A stretch of 64,000 nucleotides of DNA. Source: Propionicicella superfundia DSM 22317. Lineage in GTDB: Bacteria > Actinomycetota > Actinomycetes > Propionibacteriales > Propionibacteriaceae. The position numbers were made by a program, and so were the translations under genes. The stretch lies in the NCBI RefSeq assembly GCF_000423465.1, contig NZ_AUIA01000018.1, forward strand, positions 50,504 through 114,503. The letters are read 5' to 3'. Below, in pieces: positions 17,679 through 26,005 of this stretch; positions within the stretch are counted from its first letter, which is position 1; every line of letters starts with the position of its first letter. Under the pieces are notes generated by a model. The model did not search any database and was not told the origin of the DNA. It saw only the letters and a list, made by a program, of their open reading frames with translations.

Positions 17679-20179
17679 AGGCGGGGATCGACCGGCTCGG
17701 ACTCCAGTGCCAGCACCGCGAAGACGGCCTCGTGCACGCGCCACAGCGGCTCGCCGCGAACGAGCCGGTCCAGCGACTCGCGTCCGAGGGCGTGCTCCCG
17801 GATCGCCAGGGACGCCTTGTGCCGCAGGCTCCGCGACCGCAGCCGCGCGAGGTTCCCGGGGCGGGCGTACTCGGGGCCGTAGATGATCCGCAGGTACTCC
17901 GGGCCACGGACCTTCACCCCGGGCTGGACGTCGCGGGCCCACCTCCGCTCGCCATCGGCGTCCGGCAGCGGCTTGACGATCATCCCCTCACCCCCGTCGG
18001 CGGTGAGGCCCTCCCACCAGGCGGTGGCCGCGTCCCGGTCGGCCTGCTCGGCGAGATCGACCACCCGGCGCCGCGTGGCACGGAAGAGCCCGGGGTCGGC
18101 GGCGACGAGACGGTCCGACAGGTCCAGGTGCCACCGATGATCGACGTCGACGAAGGTGCGGCCCTCGGCGGCGAGCACCTGGAAGACGGCGAGCTGGACA
18201 CCGTCCAGCCCCTCGGTCGGCCACACATACCGGCGCCACGCCGCCGCATACGCGCGGGCGTCGGCGAGCCGGGCCTGCGTCCAGTCGGCGGTCTCGGTCA
18301 CGTCGAGGCCGCGGGCGCGAGCGCTCTCGACGGCCGCCACGGCGGACGGCAGCGCCAGCTCGGCCGCCGCCCCGACCGGTGCGTACTGCTCCCGCAGCAA
18401 CCCCATCGACTTCGCCGACCACGGCAGGAGCTCGGCGTCCAGGAGCAGCCACTCGCTGCCGAGCTCGCCGAACAGCCCCGCGGTCGTCGCGGCCGCGCGC
18501 ACCCGTCCGAGCAGCGTCTCGGTGAGATCGCCCGGGAAGAACGTGCGGCCCGTCCGCGTGTACACCGCGCCGCCGTCGGGCCGCAGGTACACGACCGCGC
18601 GGGACCCCATGTGCTTCTCCTCGCACACCACGTTGCCGACGCTCCACGCCGCGTACTGGGCGAAGGCCTCCTCCGGGTGCTCCAGGTATCCCTCGCGCTG
18701 GGACGTCGCCACCGGGCACATCGTCGCCGGCAGGTACGGCACGAGCCGCGGGTGGAGAGCGAACCTGCTCATCACCTCGAAGGCTCCGGCGGCGTTCTCG
18801 GCCGTCACGGTGACCCGGCCGCCGGCGGTCTCGACGGCCCGCCGCCCGAGGACGTCGTCCAGCCGCAGCTCGTCGCGCGGCCGCTCGGCCGGCCGGGCGC
18901 CGCCGAGCGGCTTCACCGGCTCGCAGTGGACCGCCCGCGCGGGAACCTGGACGGTCTCGCGCTCGGGGTAGCGCAGCGCCGACAGCATTCCGCCGAACAC
19001 GCAGCCGGTGTCGAGGCAGATCGTGTTGTTGACCCACTCCAGGTCGGTCGTCGGCGTGTGCCCGTAGGCGACGAGCGCCCGGCCGCGGTACTCCTCGGCC
19101 CACGGGTATCGCACGGGCAGGCCGAACTCGTCGGTCTCGCCGTCGGTGTCCCCGTAGAGCGCGAACGACCGCACCCGGCCCGACGCGCGCCCGTGGTAGG
19201 CCTCCTTCAGTCCCGCATGGGCGACGACGAGATTCCCGTCGTCGAGCACGAGGTGCGAGACGAGGTCGTAGCACCAGTCGCGCACGGCGCGGCGGAACTC
19301 GGGCGGCTCGGCGTCGAGCTCGGCGAGGGTCTGGGCGAGTCCGTGGGACACGTTCACGTTCCGCCCGTCGAGGGCGCGGACGAGCTTCGCCTCGTGGTTG
19401 CCGGGCACGGCGAGGGCGTGCCCGGCGGCCGTCATGCCCATGACGAGCCGCAGGACGCCGGCCACCGCGGGTCCGCGGTCGACGAGGTCGCCGAGGAAGA
19501 CGGCGGTGCGCCCCTCCGCGTGAGCGGCGTCGACGGGCCGGCCGCGGTCGTCCCGGCTCACGGCGTACCCCAGCGTGGCGAGCAGGTCGAGCAGTTCGTC
19601 CAGGCAGCCGTGGACGTCCCCGACGATGTCGAAAGGTCCGTGCAGGCTCCGGCGATCGTTGAGGAGAGGGTCGCGGACGATCGTGGCCTCGTCGATCTCG
19701 GCGGGGCCCTTCAGCACATGGACCGCCCGGAACCCCTCCTTCGCACCTCCGCGCAGAGACCTGCGCAACTGGGCATGCTGCCGCCGCACGGGCCCCTCGC
19801 CGAAGGCCCGGTCGGGACGTGCCCGGTTGCGTTCTATGGCCAGGTTCACATCGACGTCCAGCACGAGGGCGACCGGGAGGACGTCGTGGTCGCGGGCCAG
19901 CGCCACGAGCGCCGCGCGGGACTCTGCGCTCACGTTGGTCGCGTCCACGACCGTCAACAGGCCCCGGTCGAGTCTCTTGCCCACGATGTAGTGCAGGACG
20001 TCGAACGCGTCGCCGGATGCGGCCTGGTCGTTCTCGTCGCCGCTCACCAGGCCGCGGCAGAAGTCCGAGCCGATCACCTCGAACGGGGCGAATGCCCGGG
20101 CGCCGAAGGTGGACTTCCCCGAGCCCGACACCCCGACCAGGGCGACGAGGCTGAGCGCGGGCACGTGCAGTTCTCTCAT
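17675..20179 (-). CDS. pnkp: Polynucleotide kinase-phosphatase-ligase (bacterial Pnkp)
   Basis: An 834-residue three-domain RNA-repair enzyme. The N-terminal kinase has P-loop GVSGSGKST (16-24). The central metallophosphoesterase has DIVGDVHG (184-191), GDLVDRG (230-236) and GNHE (260-263). The C-terminal nucleotidyltransferase has EEKHMGSR with the AMP-accepting Lys522, plus GGEGMIVKP and RGPEYLRIIYG. By family knowledge Pnkp heals 5'-OH and 2',3'-cyclic phosphate ends of cleaved RNA and seals them with Hen1. Length (834) is close to the Clostridium enzyme. ATG 20179 overlaps the hen1 stop (ATGA). Confidence 0.95.
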   Translation of the reverse strand: MRELHVPALSLVALVGVSGSGKSTFGARAFAPFEVIGSDFCRGLVSGDENDQAASGDAFDVLHYIVGKRLDRGLLTVVDATNVSAESRAALVALARDHDVLPVALVLDVDVNLAIERNRARPDRAFGEGPVRRQHAQLRRSLRGGAKEGFRAVHVLKGPAEIDEATIVRDPLLNDRRSLHGPFDIVGDVHGCLDELLDLLATLGYAVSRDDRGRPVDAAHAEGRTAVFLGDLVDRGPAVAGVLRLVMGMTAAGHALAVPGNHEAKLVRALDGRNVNVSHGLAQTLAELDAEPPEFRRAVRDWCYDLVSHLVLDDGNLVVAHAGLKEAYHGRASGRVRSFALYGDTDGETDEFGLPVRYPWAEEYRGRALVAYGHTPTTDLEWVNNTICLDTGCVFGGMLSALRYPERETVQVPARAVHCEPVKPLGGARPAERPRDELRLDDVLGRRAVETAGGRVTVTAENAAGAFEVMSRFALHPRLVPYLPATMCPVATSQREGYLEHPEEAFAQYAAWSVGNVVCEEKHMGSRAVVYLRPDGGAVYTRTGRTFFPGDLTETLLGRVRAAATTAGLFGELGSEWLLLDAELLPWSAKSMGLLREQYAPVGAAAELALPSAVAAVESARARGLDVTETADWTQARLADARAYAAAWRRYVWPTEGLDGVQLAVFQVLAAEGRTFVDVDHRWHLDLSDRLVAADPGLFRATRRRVVDLAEQADRDAATAWWEGLTADGGEGMIVKPLPDADGERRWARDVQPGVKVRGPEYLRIIYGPEYARPGNLARLRSRSLRHKASLAIREHALGRESLDRLVRGEPLWRVHEAVFAVLALESEPVDPRL

Positions 20180-21693
20180 GCGGCCCTCCTGCCGAACACG
20201 GCGAGCTGGGTGGGTGCGCCGCGGTCGGGATCGACGTCGCCGACGCCGCGGAGCTCGACGTCGTACCCGTGGACGTCCGCGACGGCGGCGGCCCACGCGG
20301 CGAACTCGGCGCGCGTCCACTCGAAGCGGTGGTCGGCGTGACGCAGGCGCCCCTCGGGCAGTCCGTAGACCGCGTTGTACTCGACGTTCGGCGTCGTGAC
20401 GACGACGTGGCTGGGCCGCGCGGCGCCGAACACGTTGGCGGCGACCGATTCCAGCCGGTCGGGCGGGATGTGCTCGATCACCTCCACCAGGAGGATCGCG
20501 TCGTAGCCGGCGAGCCCGTCGTCGCGGTAGGTCGCCGAGGACTGCCGCAGCGTCAGCCGCGCCCGCTGCCGGTCCGACAGTCGGTGCAGGCGCAACCGCC
20601 GCTCGGCGGTCGCGAGGGCGCGCGGCGAGACGTCCACCCCGAGGATCTCGGTGAAGTGGGGGTCGGCGATCAGCCGCCGCAGATAGTGGCCCTCGCCGCA
20701 GCCCAGATCGACGACTCGCCGGGCGTCGACCTCGTGCAGGGTGTTGAGGACGGCCTCGGCACGTCGAGCCGCCAGGGGCGGGCGGCCCGCGACGTCCGCG
20801 GAGCCTGTCTCCGGCATCGACGGCACCGCCGGCGCGACCTCGCCCGCCGCGACGGTCTCGCCGGCCGGGCCTGTCTCGTCGGCCGGTTCGGGCAGCGCCC
20901 CGTCGCCGGTGTCCGCCGCTGCGCCCGCGGTGTCGGGCACCGCACCGTCGAGCGCGTCGAGCCTGGCCGTCGCGTCGGCGACGAACTCGCGCCTGAACGC
21001 GAGGTAGCGGCGGGGGATGAGATCCCTGGCGGGGGGGGCGGGCAGCCACGCCTCGGCCCGCCGCAGCAGTTTCTCCACCTCGTCGGAACCGACCCAGTAG
21101 TGCTTTGCGTTGTCCAGGACCGGCAGCAGAACGTAGACGTGGCTCAGCGCGTCCGCGAGTCGCTGCTCACCGGACAGGGTGAGGTCGACGTAGGGGGCGT
21201 CGCCCCAGTCGAGGCCGGGGGCGAGCGGAACGCTGCGCGCGTCCACGGTCCAGCCGAGCGGCTCGAACAATGCGCGTACCTGTGCGTCGGCGGACGCGTC
21301 GCGGTGCGTCCGCACGGGTACGCACGGGATCCGCACGGTCAGCGGGAGCGCGCGGTCGGCCAGGCCGGGCCGAGCCGGGCATTCGCCGTTGAGCGCGCTT
21401 CGGAACACGCGTCCGAGTGCGACCGACACGAGCGACGACGCCGCGTACGGCCGGTCGTTCACGTACTGGTCGAGCAGGCCCGACTCGCTCCGGAAGCGCT
21501 TGCCGCGGACGAGGGCGATCGGGTCGATGTCCAGCAGCAGCGCACACGTGCTCTCACCGGGCTCGTCCACCGGGTACAGCACCGTGGCCCGCCCGGCGGC
21601 GAGGTCGAACGTCTGCACGCGACCGGGATGCTTGTGCAGCAGGAAGCCGAGGTCGGGTGCGTGGGGACCGGTCAGAGTCACGGACAGGAACAT
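20176..21693 (-). CDS. hen1: 3'-terminal RNA ribose 2'-O-methyltransferase Hen1
   Basis: A 505-residue protein. The N-terminal ~240 residues are the bacterial-specific domain that activates Pnkp ligase. A ~55-residue Ala/Pro/Glu/Gly-rich linker follows (about 250-303), then a SAM methyltransferase with VVDLGCGEGHYLRRL (motif I). The manganese ligands appear as E404, E407 and H408 in VEVIEHI, with a further histidine in RHADHRFEW (H452/H455). It methylates the 2'-OH at the break so that the repaired RNA resists the same nuclease. First gene of the hen1-pnkp operon. ATG 21693 is the first methionine of the conserved domain. Confidence 0.94.
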   Translation of the reverse strand: MFLSVTLTGPHAPDLGFLLHKHPGRVQTFDLAAGRATVLYPVDEPGESTCALLLDIDPIALVRGKRFRSESGLLDQYVNDRPYAASSLVSVALGRVFRSALNGECPARPGLADRALPLTVRIPCVPVRTHRDASADAQVRALFEPLGWTVDARSVPLAPGLDWGDAPYVDLTLSGEQRLADALSHVYVLLPVLDNAKHYWVGSDEVEKLLRRAEAWLPAPPARDLIPRRYLAFRREFVADATARLDALDGAVPDTAGAAADTGDGALPEPADETGPAGETVAAGEVAPAVPSMPETGSADVAGRPPLAARRAEAVLNTLHEVDARRVVDLGCGEGHYLRRLIADPHFTEILGVDVSPRALATAERRLRLHRLSDRQRARLTLRQSSATYRDDGLAGYDAILLVEVIEHIPPDRLESVAANVFGAARPSHVVVTTPNVEYNAVYGLPEGRLRHADHRFEWTRAEFAAWAAAVADVHGYDVELRGVGDVDPDRGAPTQLAVFGRRAA

Positions 21694-21847
21694 CTCGCCA
21701 TTGTGTCGGACTCCCGGTACCCGGGGCATCCGACTTTCGGGCTCATCGCAGCCGGCCCGCCGTGCGGCCACGCCGTCCCCACCGGGCGGAACTCCCGGGC
21801 CGGACACGCGCGCATGCACCCAGCCCGTCCGGTTGCGGGGTTCACCG

Positions 21848-22006
21848 CCAGGTTGCGAGGCATACCGCCCCGGTGGACGCAGCCCTCGAACCGTGACCAC
21901 CACCTTGCGAGGCATACGGCGCCGGATCCGGGCCGGATAACCCGTGCAACGTGGCGGTCACCCCGCAACGGCCGGATGACCCGGCCTCCTATGCCTCGCA
22001 ACCTGG
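21848..22006. repeat. Nested palindromic intergenic repeat, copy 1
   Basis: The 159-bp element is bounded by a perfect 17-bp inverted repeat, CCAGGTTGCGAGGCATA (21848-21864) and its complement (21990-22006). An inner pair (TGACCACCACCTTGC 21894-21908 / GCAACGTGGCGGTCA 21946-21960) surrounds a central GCCGGATCCGGGC hairpin. A second copy with the same design is at 40539-40710. It fills most of the 383-bp gene-free stretch 21694-22076; I see nothing else convincing there. Confidence 0.85.
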
Positions 22007-22076
22007 CTCACTCGGCGTCCTGGCGCTCGGACCACGGCTCACCGCACTCAACAGGACTGCGTCGAGATCCTCGCAG

Positions 22077-22454
22077 TCAGGCCAGCAGCGACCCCGCCCA
22101 GAGACCGGCGAACGCGGCCGCGGCGGCGCCGCCGGCCGTCACGACGGCGTACAGGACGGCGCGGTCGGGACTCCCGGAGAGCCCGAGGCGCATGGCCTCG
22201 ACGGCCGCCGTGCTGAACGTCGTGTAGCCGCCGCAGAAGCCCGTCCCGAGCACGAGGCGGAGCTCCGCGGGAAGGCCCGGCGCGGCATGGGTGGCCCAGC
22301 CGGTGAGGATGCCCAGCAGCAGTGCGCCGCTGACGTTGACGACGATCGTCCCGATCGGCAGCCGTAACCGGTTGTGCCGTGCGACGAAGGCATCGACGAG
22401 AAAGCGGGAGATCGCTCCGAGACCGCCGGCGAGACCCAGCAGGAACAGACTCAT
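22077..22454 (-). CDS. crcB: Fluoride exporter CrcB (Fluc), second subunit
   Basis: A 125-residue four-helix membrane protein with RFLVDAFVAR in helix 1, TIVVNVSGALLLG in helix 2 and GFCGGYTTFSTAAVE, the Fluc signature. Fluc channels are dual-topology dimers that expel fluoride. Actinobacteria often encode two different paired subunits, as here. The ATG at 22454 overlaps the stop of the first crcB gene. Last gene of the operon. Confidence 0.92.
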   Translation of the reverse strand: MSLFLLGLAGGLGAISRFLVDAFVARHNRLRLPIGTIVVNVSGALLLGILTGWATHAAPGLPAELRLVLGTGFCGGYTTFSTAAVEAMRLGLSGSPDRAVLYAVVTAGGAAAAAFAGLWAGSLLA

Positions 22455-22891
22455 GCGACCGCCTTCCCGGCCAGGGGCACGAGCCGGCGGGCGGCCAGGT
22501 ACCCGAGGACGGCGGCGAGCGGGCCGCCGACCACGCTGGCGACCAGGTAGCAGACCCCGACGAGCGGGGCGACGGCCAGCGCTTGCACGGTCTCGACGGC
22601 GAACGTGCTGTACGTGGTGTACCCGCCGATGAGACCGGTCCCCACGGTCAGCCGGATCAGGCGGCGCCGGCCGCTGTCGGGCCCGCGCCGTCCCAGCGCC
22701 TCCAGCAGGAACGACAGGACGACCGCTCCGGTGAGGTTGATGACGAACGTCGTCCACGGGAAGTCCCCCGGCGACACCGGCCACAGCCGGGACAGCTCGG
22801 CCCGCGTCACGGTGCCGAGGGCGCCGCCGAGGCCGATGCCGAGCAACGGGAGCAGGTCGCGGTGAGGGGGTCTGAGGCGGGAGCGGCTCAC
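22451..22891 (-). CDS. crcB: Fluoride exporter CrcB (Fluc), first subunit
   Basis: A 146-residue homologue with TVTRAELSRLW, FVINLTGAVVLSFL and the signature GLIGGYTTYSTFAVE. It is slightly longer than its partner at the N-terminus. The GTG at 22891 overlaps the stop of the stress-protein gene (GTGA), matching the coupling used elsewhere in the window; another GTG at 22897 is an alternative. The two subunits probably form a heterodimeric channel. Confidence 0.92.
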   Translation of the reverse strand: MSRSRLRPPHRDLLPLLGIGLGGALGTVTRAELSRLWPVSPGDFPWTTFVINLTGAVVLSFLLEALGRRGPDSGRRRLIRLTVGTGLIGGYTTYSTFAVETVQALAVAPLVGVCYLVASVVGGPLAAVLGYLAARRLVPLAGKAVA

Positions 22892-23427
22892 TCCCACGGT
22901 GCCCTCCCTCGCCAGTCGACGACCTGGAGCGGAACCACGAGGACGGGGCGGTGCTGCCGGTGCGACAACTGCATCTGCAGCGAGCCGTTGAGGAAGTCCG
23001 ACACCCGGTGGGCCCGGCCGACCCGCGTCCCGACGACGATCGCGGCGGCGTCCACGGCCCGCGCGAGATGGGTGAGGGAGCGGTCGACGCGTCCGGCGAG
23101 ATAGCGGAAGTGCCACTCGGCCGGCTGCCCGGCGAGGGCGTCTCCGAGCTGCACGACGAGCGTCTCCTTCGTCGTCGTCCACGTGTCGTCGGCCGCGTCG
23201 GGGTTGATGGGCAGGTGCCGGACCGTCCCGTCGGGGTACTCGTCCTCGGTGTAGCGGGACGCGTCCACGTAGGCGAAGTACAGCGCACCGCCGGTCGCCG
23301 CGACCAGGGACGCGGCGGTCAGGGCGACGAGCGACGGCTGACCGGGTGTCACGGCGACGACGAGGGGACGCCCGGCGAACGGGGTCAGTCGCGAGGGATC
23401 CGGCTGCGGCGGTATTCGATCCACCAT
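22888..23427 (-). CDS. Universal-stress-protein-like protein
   Basis: A 179-residue single UspA-like domain: PLVVAVTPGQPSLVALTAAS at the first strand, and near the C-terminus IVVGTRVGRAHRVSDFLNGS followed by RPVLVVPL, which resembles the nucleotide-binding G-x-G-x9-GS pattern. ATG 23427 has GAGGA at a suitable distance. First gene of an operon with two crcB genes, an arrangement that suggests a role in fluoride stress. The biochemical role is unknown. Confidence 0.82.
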   Translation of the reverse strand: MVDRIPPQPDPSRLTPFAGRPLVVAVTPGQPSLVALTAASLVAATGGALYFAYVDASRYTEDEYPDGTVRHLPINPDAADDTWTTTKETLVVQLGDALAGQPAEWHFRYLAGRVDRSLTHLARAVDAAAIVVGTRVGRAHRVSDFLNGSLQMQLSHRQHRPVLVVPLQVVDWRGRAPWE

Positions 23428-23475
23428 GGTTGTCCTCACTGGCTCACGGGCGCAGGGGCGCCCCTCTCGCGGAAC

Positions 23476-23539
23476 GGTAGGCAACCATCAGCACGGGGGC
23501 GGTTCGGGCCGCGAGGCGACCCCGGTGGGATCCATCACC
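23476..23539 (-). promoter_or_regulatory. Candidate fluoride (crcB-motif) riboswitch
   Basis: The leader of the stress-protein/crcB/crcB operon, read on the minus strand, has GGTGATGGATCCCACC (23539-23524) and, 31 nt later, GCTGATGGTTGCCTACC (23492-23476). These match the two conserved blocks of the fluoride riboswitch (GG.GAUGG..CC and GCUGAUG...CCUAC). A CGGGG/CCCCG pairing may form the middle stem, with an unusually large loop. The expected pseudoknot between the first loop and the last block is imperfect. A self-complementary AGGGGCGCCCCT before the start codon may be the expression platform. Confidence 0.55.
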
Positions 23540-23589
23540 ACGGGCAATGGTAGGGCGACGACCGTGCGGTGCCCGCCGGCGTCCGTCCC

Positions 23590-24078
23590 TCAGCCGCGAG
23601 GGTCGTCCGAGAGAAGCTCGGAGACCTTCACGCCGAGTTCCTCCGCGTCGGGGATGTCGTGCAGGACGACCGGTGCCTCCGCCGACGTGGTGAAGACCAG
23701 CGTCCCGCAGCCGAAGACGCGATCGGACAGCGACTTCTCGTACGACACGTTGCTGATGCTGCGCAACGGCAGATCGTGACCGGTCCTCGTCAGGATCCCG
23801 CGGCGGGTGATGAGGCGGTGGTTGGTGATCGTGTACGTCGTCGTCAGCCAGCGCAGCAGCGGCAACAGGAACAGCGGGAACACGGCGACCAGGACCGCGG
23901 CGACGATCACGATCAGCGACCACGGCTGCCAGGTGGCCGGCATGACGACGAGCGCGACGACGGCGAGGACGACGACGACGATCGCCAGCGCAGTGGGAAG
24001 GATGAGCACCTTGGGATGCGTCCGGAGGTGAGCGACCTCGCGCTCCCCCTGACCGAGCTGGTTCTCTGGCAGGCCCAT
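23590..24078 (-). CDS. PH-domain membrane protein (YdbS/bPH2-like)
   Basis: A 162-residue protein. Two hydrophobic helices (about residues 27-47 and 53-76) are followed by a small bacterial PH domain with TTYTITNHRLITRRGILTR, the hallmark of the bPH2/DUF304 family, and SISNVSYEKSLSDRVFGCGT. The family is membrane-anchored and of uncertain function. The start at 24078 gives a short acidic N-terminus. It stands alone, divergent from the acyltransferase gene. Confidence 0.85.
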   Translation of the reverse strand: MGLPENQLGQGEREVAHLRTHPKVLILPTALAIVVVVLAVVALVVMPATWQPWSLIVIVAAVLVAVFPLFLLPLLRWLTTTYTITNHRLITRRGILTRTGHDLPLRSISNVSYEKSLSDRVFGCGTLVFTTSAEAPVVLHDIPDAEELGVKVSELLSDDPRG

Positions 24079-24140
24079 GGGTACATGGTTCCACAGGCGG
24101 CACTCACAGCAATACCTGAGGAGAGACTTAGGATTTCTCA

Positions 24141-25295
24141 GTGGTTTGTGCTGGAATGGAGGCGATGTCCGTTGCTCAGCCAGGTCCCCCCGTGGCCGTC
24201 AGCGTTTCCCACCCGCGCCTGGACTCGCTCACAGGCCTGCGGTGGGTTGCCGCCCTCGTCGTCTTCGCCTTCCATCTGCGCAATATCGGCCAGATCGGCG
24301 GTATCGCGCAGAAGGTGCTCAACCATGCCTTCGGAGCCGGGGCCACCGGCGTGTCCCTGTTCTTCATCCTCTCCGGCTTCGTTCTCACCTGGAGCCATCG
24401 TCCGGGGACGACCGTGGCCCGCTTCTGGCGCAAGCGCCTCGCCCGGATCTACCCGCTGCACGTCGTCGGCGTGGCGCTCGCCCTGGTGCTCGGCTTCACC
24501 CTCATCCCCCGCATCGCCCCCACCGACCCGATCCCGGTGATCGCCAACCTCCTCCTCGTGAGCGCCTGGAACCCCGAGTGGTTGCAGGTCGGCAACCCCG
24601 TGAGCTGGACGCTGGTGTGCGAGGCCTTCTTCTATCTCGCGTTCCCCTTCCTCATCGCGGTCGTCGCGCGGCTGCGATCCGCCGCGGTCGCCGTCCTGGC
24701 CCTCGCCTCCACGGCCGCCACCATCGCGATCCCGCTGTTCACCGACCAGCTCCCTGCGATCGTCGCCGCGCACAGCTCGCCGCTGGGACGGCTGCCGGAG
24801 TTCCTCCTCGGCATCTGCCTGGCGCACCTGATGCGCACCGGTGCCTGGCGCGGCCCGAGCCTCACCCTCGGCGTCTTCACGGCGCTCGCCGGCTACGCAT
24901 GGGCCAACGACGACCTGACATCCCCGTTGAGCTACTCGGCGTACACCGTCGTCGGGTTCGCGCTGCTCACCGCCGCCCTGGCGCGTGCGGACATCGCCGG
25001 GCACGGCGGCCTGCTCGCCACGCGTCCCCTGGTGACCCTCGGCGCGGTGTCGTACGCGTTCTACCTGTTCCACCTGCTGATCCTGGAAGCCTGGGTCTCG
25101 CTGTGGAACGCCGTCGGCATCACCCACAGTTGGAGCACGTCCGCGCTCGTCGCCACGACGGCGTTCCTGATCGCGCTGGGCGTGTCGTGGCTGGCCCACC
25201 GCTACATCGAGCAGCCCGGCGTCAGGCTGCTGAACCCGCGGCGTCCGGCGCCGATGCCTGTGCGGGAACGGGAGCTGGCCCACACGCCGGCCTGA
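24141..25295 (+). CDS. Acyltransferase family 3 membrane protein
   Basis: An approximately 380-residue integral membrane O-acyltransferase (OafA/NolL type) with about ten helices. Conserved parts are LDSLTGLRWVAALVVFAFHL near the N-terminus with the catalytic-type histidine, FFILSGFVLTW, FWRKRLARIYPLHV and SWTLVCEAFFYL. It should transfer acetyl or another acyl group to a cell-surface glycan. The start is uncertain: GTG 24141, ATG 24156 and ATG 24165 are all in frame and none has a well-spaced ribosome site. The promoter area holds CCTGAG and TTTCTCAG motifs also found near 25.9 kb. Confidence 0.88.
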   Translation: MVCAGMEAMSVAQPGPPVAVSVSHPRLDSLTGLRWVAALVVFAFHLRNIGQIGGIAQKVLNHAFGAGATGVSLFFILSGFVLTWSHRPGTTVARFWRKRLARIYPLHVVGVALALVLGFTLIPRIAPTDPIPVIANLLLVSAWNPEWLQVGNPVSWTLVCEAFFYLAFPFLIAVVARLRSAAVAVLALASTAATIAIPLFTDQLPAIVAAHSSPLGRLPEFLLGICLAHLMRTGAWRGPSLTLGVFTALAGYAWANDDLTSPLSYSAYTVVGFALLTAALARADIAGHGGLLATRPLVTLGAVSYAFYLFHLLILEAWVSLWNAVGITHSWSTSALVATTAFLIALGVSWLAHRYIEQPGVRLLNPRRPAPMPVRERELAHTPA

Positions 25296-25421
25296 GCGCG
25301 GCGACCGGGGACGAGGGCGACGCCACCGTGGCCGTGATGGGTCCCGCACTGGCGTTCTGCTCGACCCGTCGGCCGAGTTCGCTCGGGCGTACGCAGCGCC
25401 TTCGACGTCGCGGCGAACAGC

Positions 25422-25823
25422 TCAGCGGTGCCCCGGGTCATCGCAGAGGAGCGGTGGCCCGGTCGGCGCTCGTCCCGCCGGGGCCTGATCGGCGCTCTGG
25501 TTGGGGTCGACGGCGTCCGCGACGCGCGCGGGGATCAGGGAGCGTGCTGCGTCGCGAGACGCCGTCGAGATCGGGGGGACCGGCGAGGAGGCGCCGGCCA
25601 GGGTCGTGGCGCGGGCCGACGGGCCCGGCACCGGGGGCGAGTCACCGGAGAGCGGGACGGCCACGCCGCCGTTCCCGCCCCCGGGGCCGGGGAACAGCAG
25701 ACCGGTCCCGCCGACGGCTCCGACGCCGACGGCGGCCGGCAGACCGCGCCGACGCACGGGAGTGGCCGGAATCGCCCGGCGCCCGGAGGCTGGGCCTTCC
25801 CCGGTGCTGCTCGCGTCCGTCAC
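25422..25823 (-). CDS. Hypothetical protein with one membrane-like segment
   Basis: A frame of 133 codons with very GC-rich third positions, the best evidence that it is coding. After a short polar N-terminus with basic VRRRG comes a Gly-rich hydrophobic stretch (LPAAVGVGAVGGTGLLF), then a Pro/Ala/Ser/Gly-rich tail, as in small secreted or surface proteins. GTG 25823 is chosen for AGGGGG 4 nt upstream; a start at 25889 is also possible. No family recognised. Convergent with the acyltransferase gene. Confidence 0.5.
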   Translation of the reverse strand: MTDASSTGEGPASGRRAIPATPVRRRGLPAAVGVGAVGGTGLLFPGPGGGNGGVAVPLSGDSPPVPGPSARATTLAGASSPVPPISTASRDAARSLIPARVADAVDPNQSADQAPAGRAPTGPPLLCDDPGHR

Positions 25824-25901
25824 GTCGCCCCCTGTGTGCTGGACGCCGGCCCGCGCCGGTGTCCTCCGTTCGATGGACACGCTATCCACGGACAGGGTCA
25901 G

Positions 25902-25918
25902 CCTGAGACGTTCTCAGG
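25902..25918. promoter_or_regulatory. Palindrome CCTGAGA-CGT-TCTCAGG
   Basis: A perfect 7-3-7 inverted repeat in the 182-bp gap before the hypothetical gene. Single half-sites recur nearby: TTTCTCAG at 25922-25929, CCTGAGA at 25992-25998, and CCTGAG / TTTCTCAG at 24115-24120 / 24134-24141 upstream of the acyltransferase gene. It looks like a regulator-binding site, but the protein is unknown. Confidence 0.4.
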
Positions 25919-26005
25919 AAATTTCTCAGCAATTTTTCGAGGCGGATCTTCCCATCAGGATTGGCTCTTCTCGCTCCGAGCCGTGCAGTAACCTGAGAAA
26001 CCCCT

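Noticed and set aside
17732..20341. An 869-codon open frame on the plus strand
   Set aside because: It is antisense to pnkp, which has every expected motif. No recognisable domain in this frame.
21678..22001. Short frames containing MPRNLAV in both palindromic elements (also 40390-40647)
   Set aside because: The similar peptides arise from the repeated DNA itself and extend across hairpin arms; they show no codon bias of their own.
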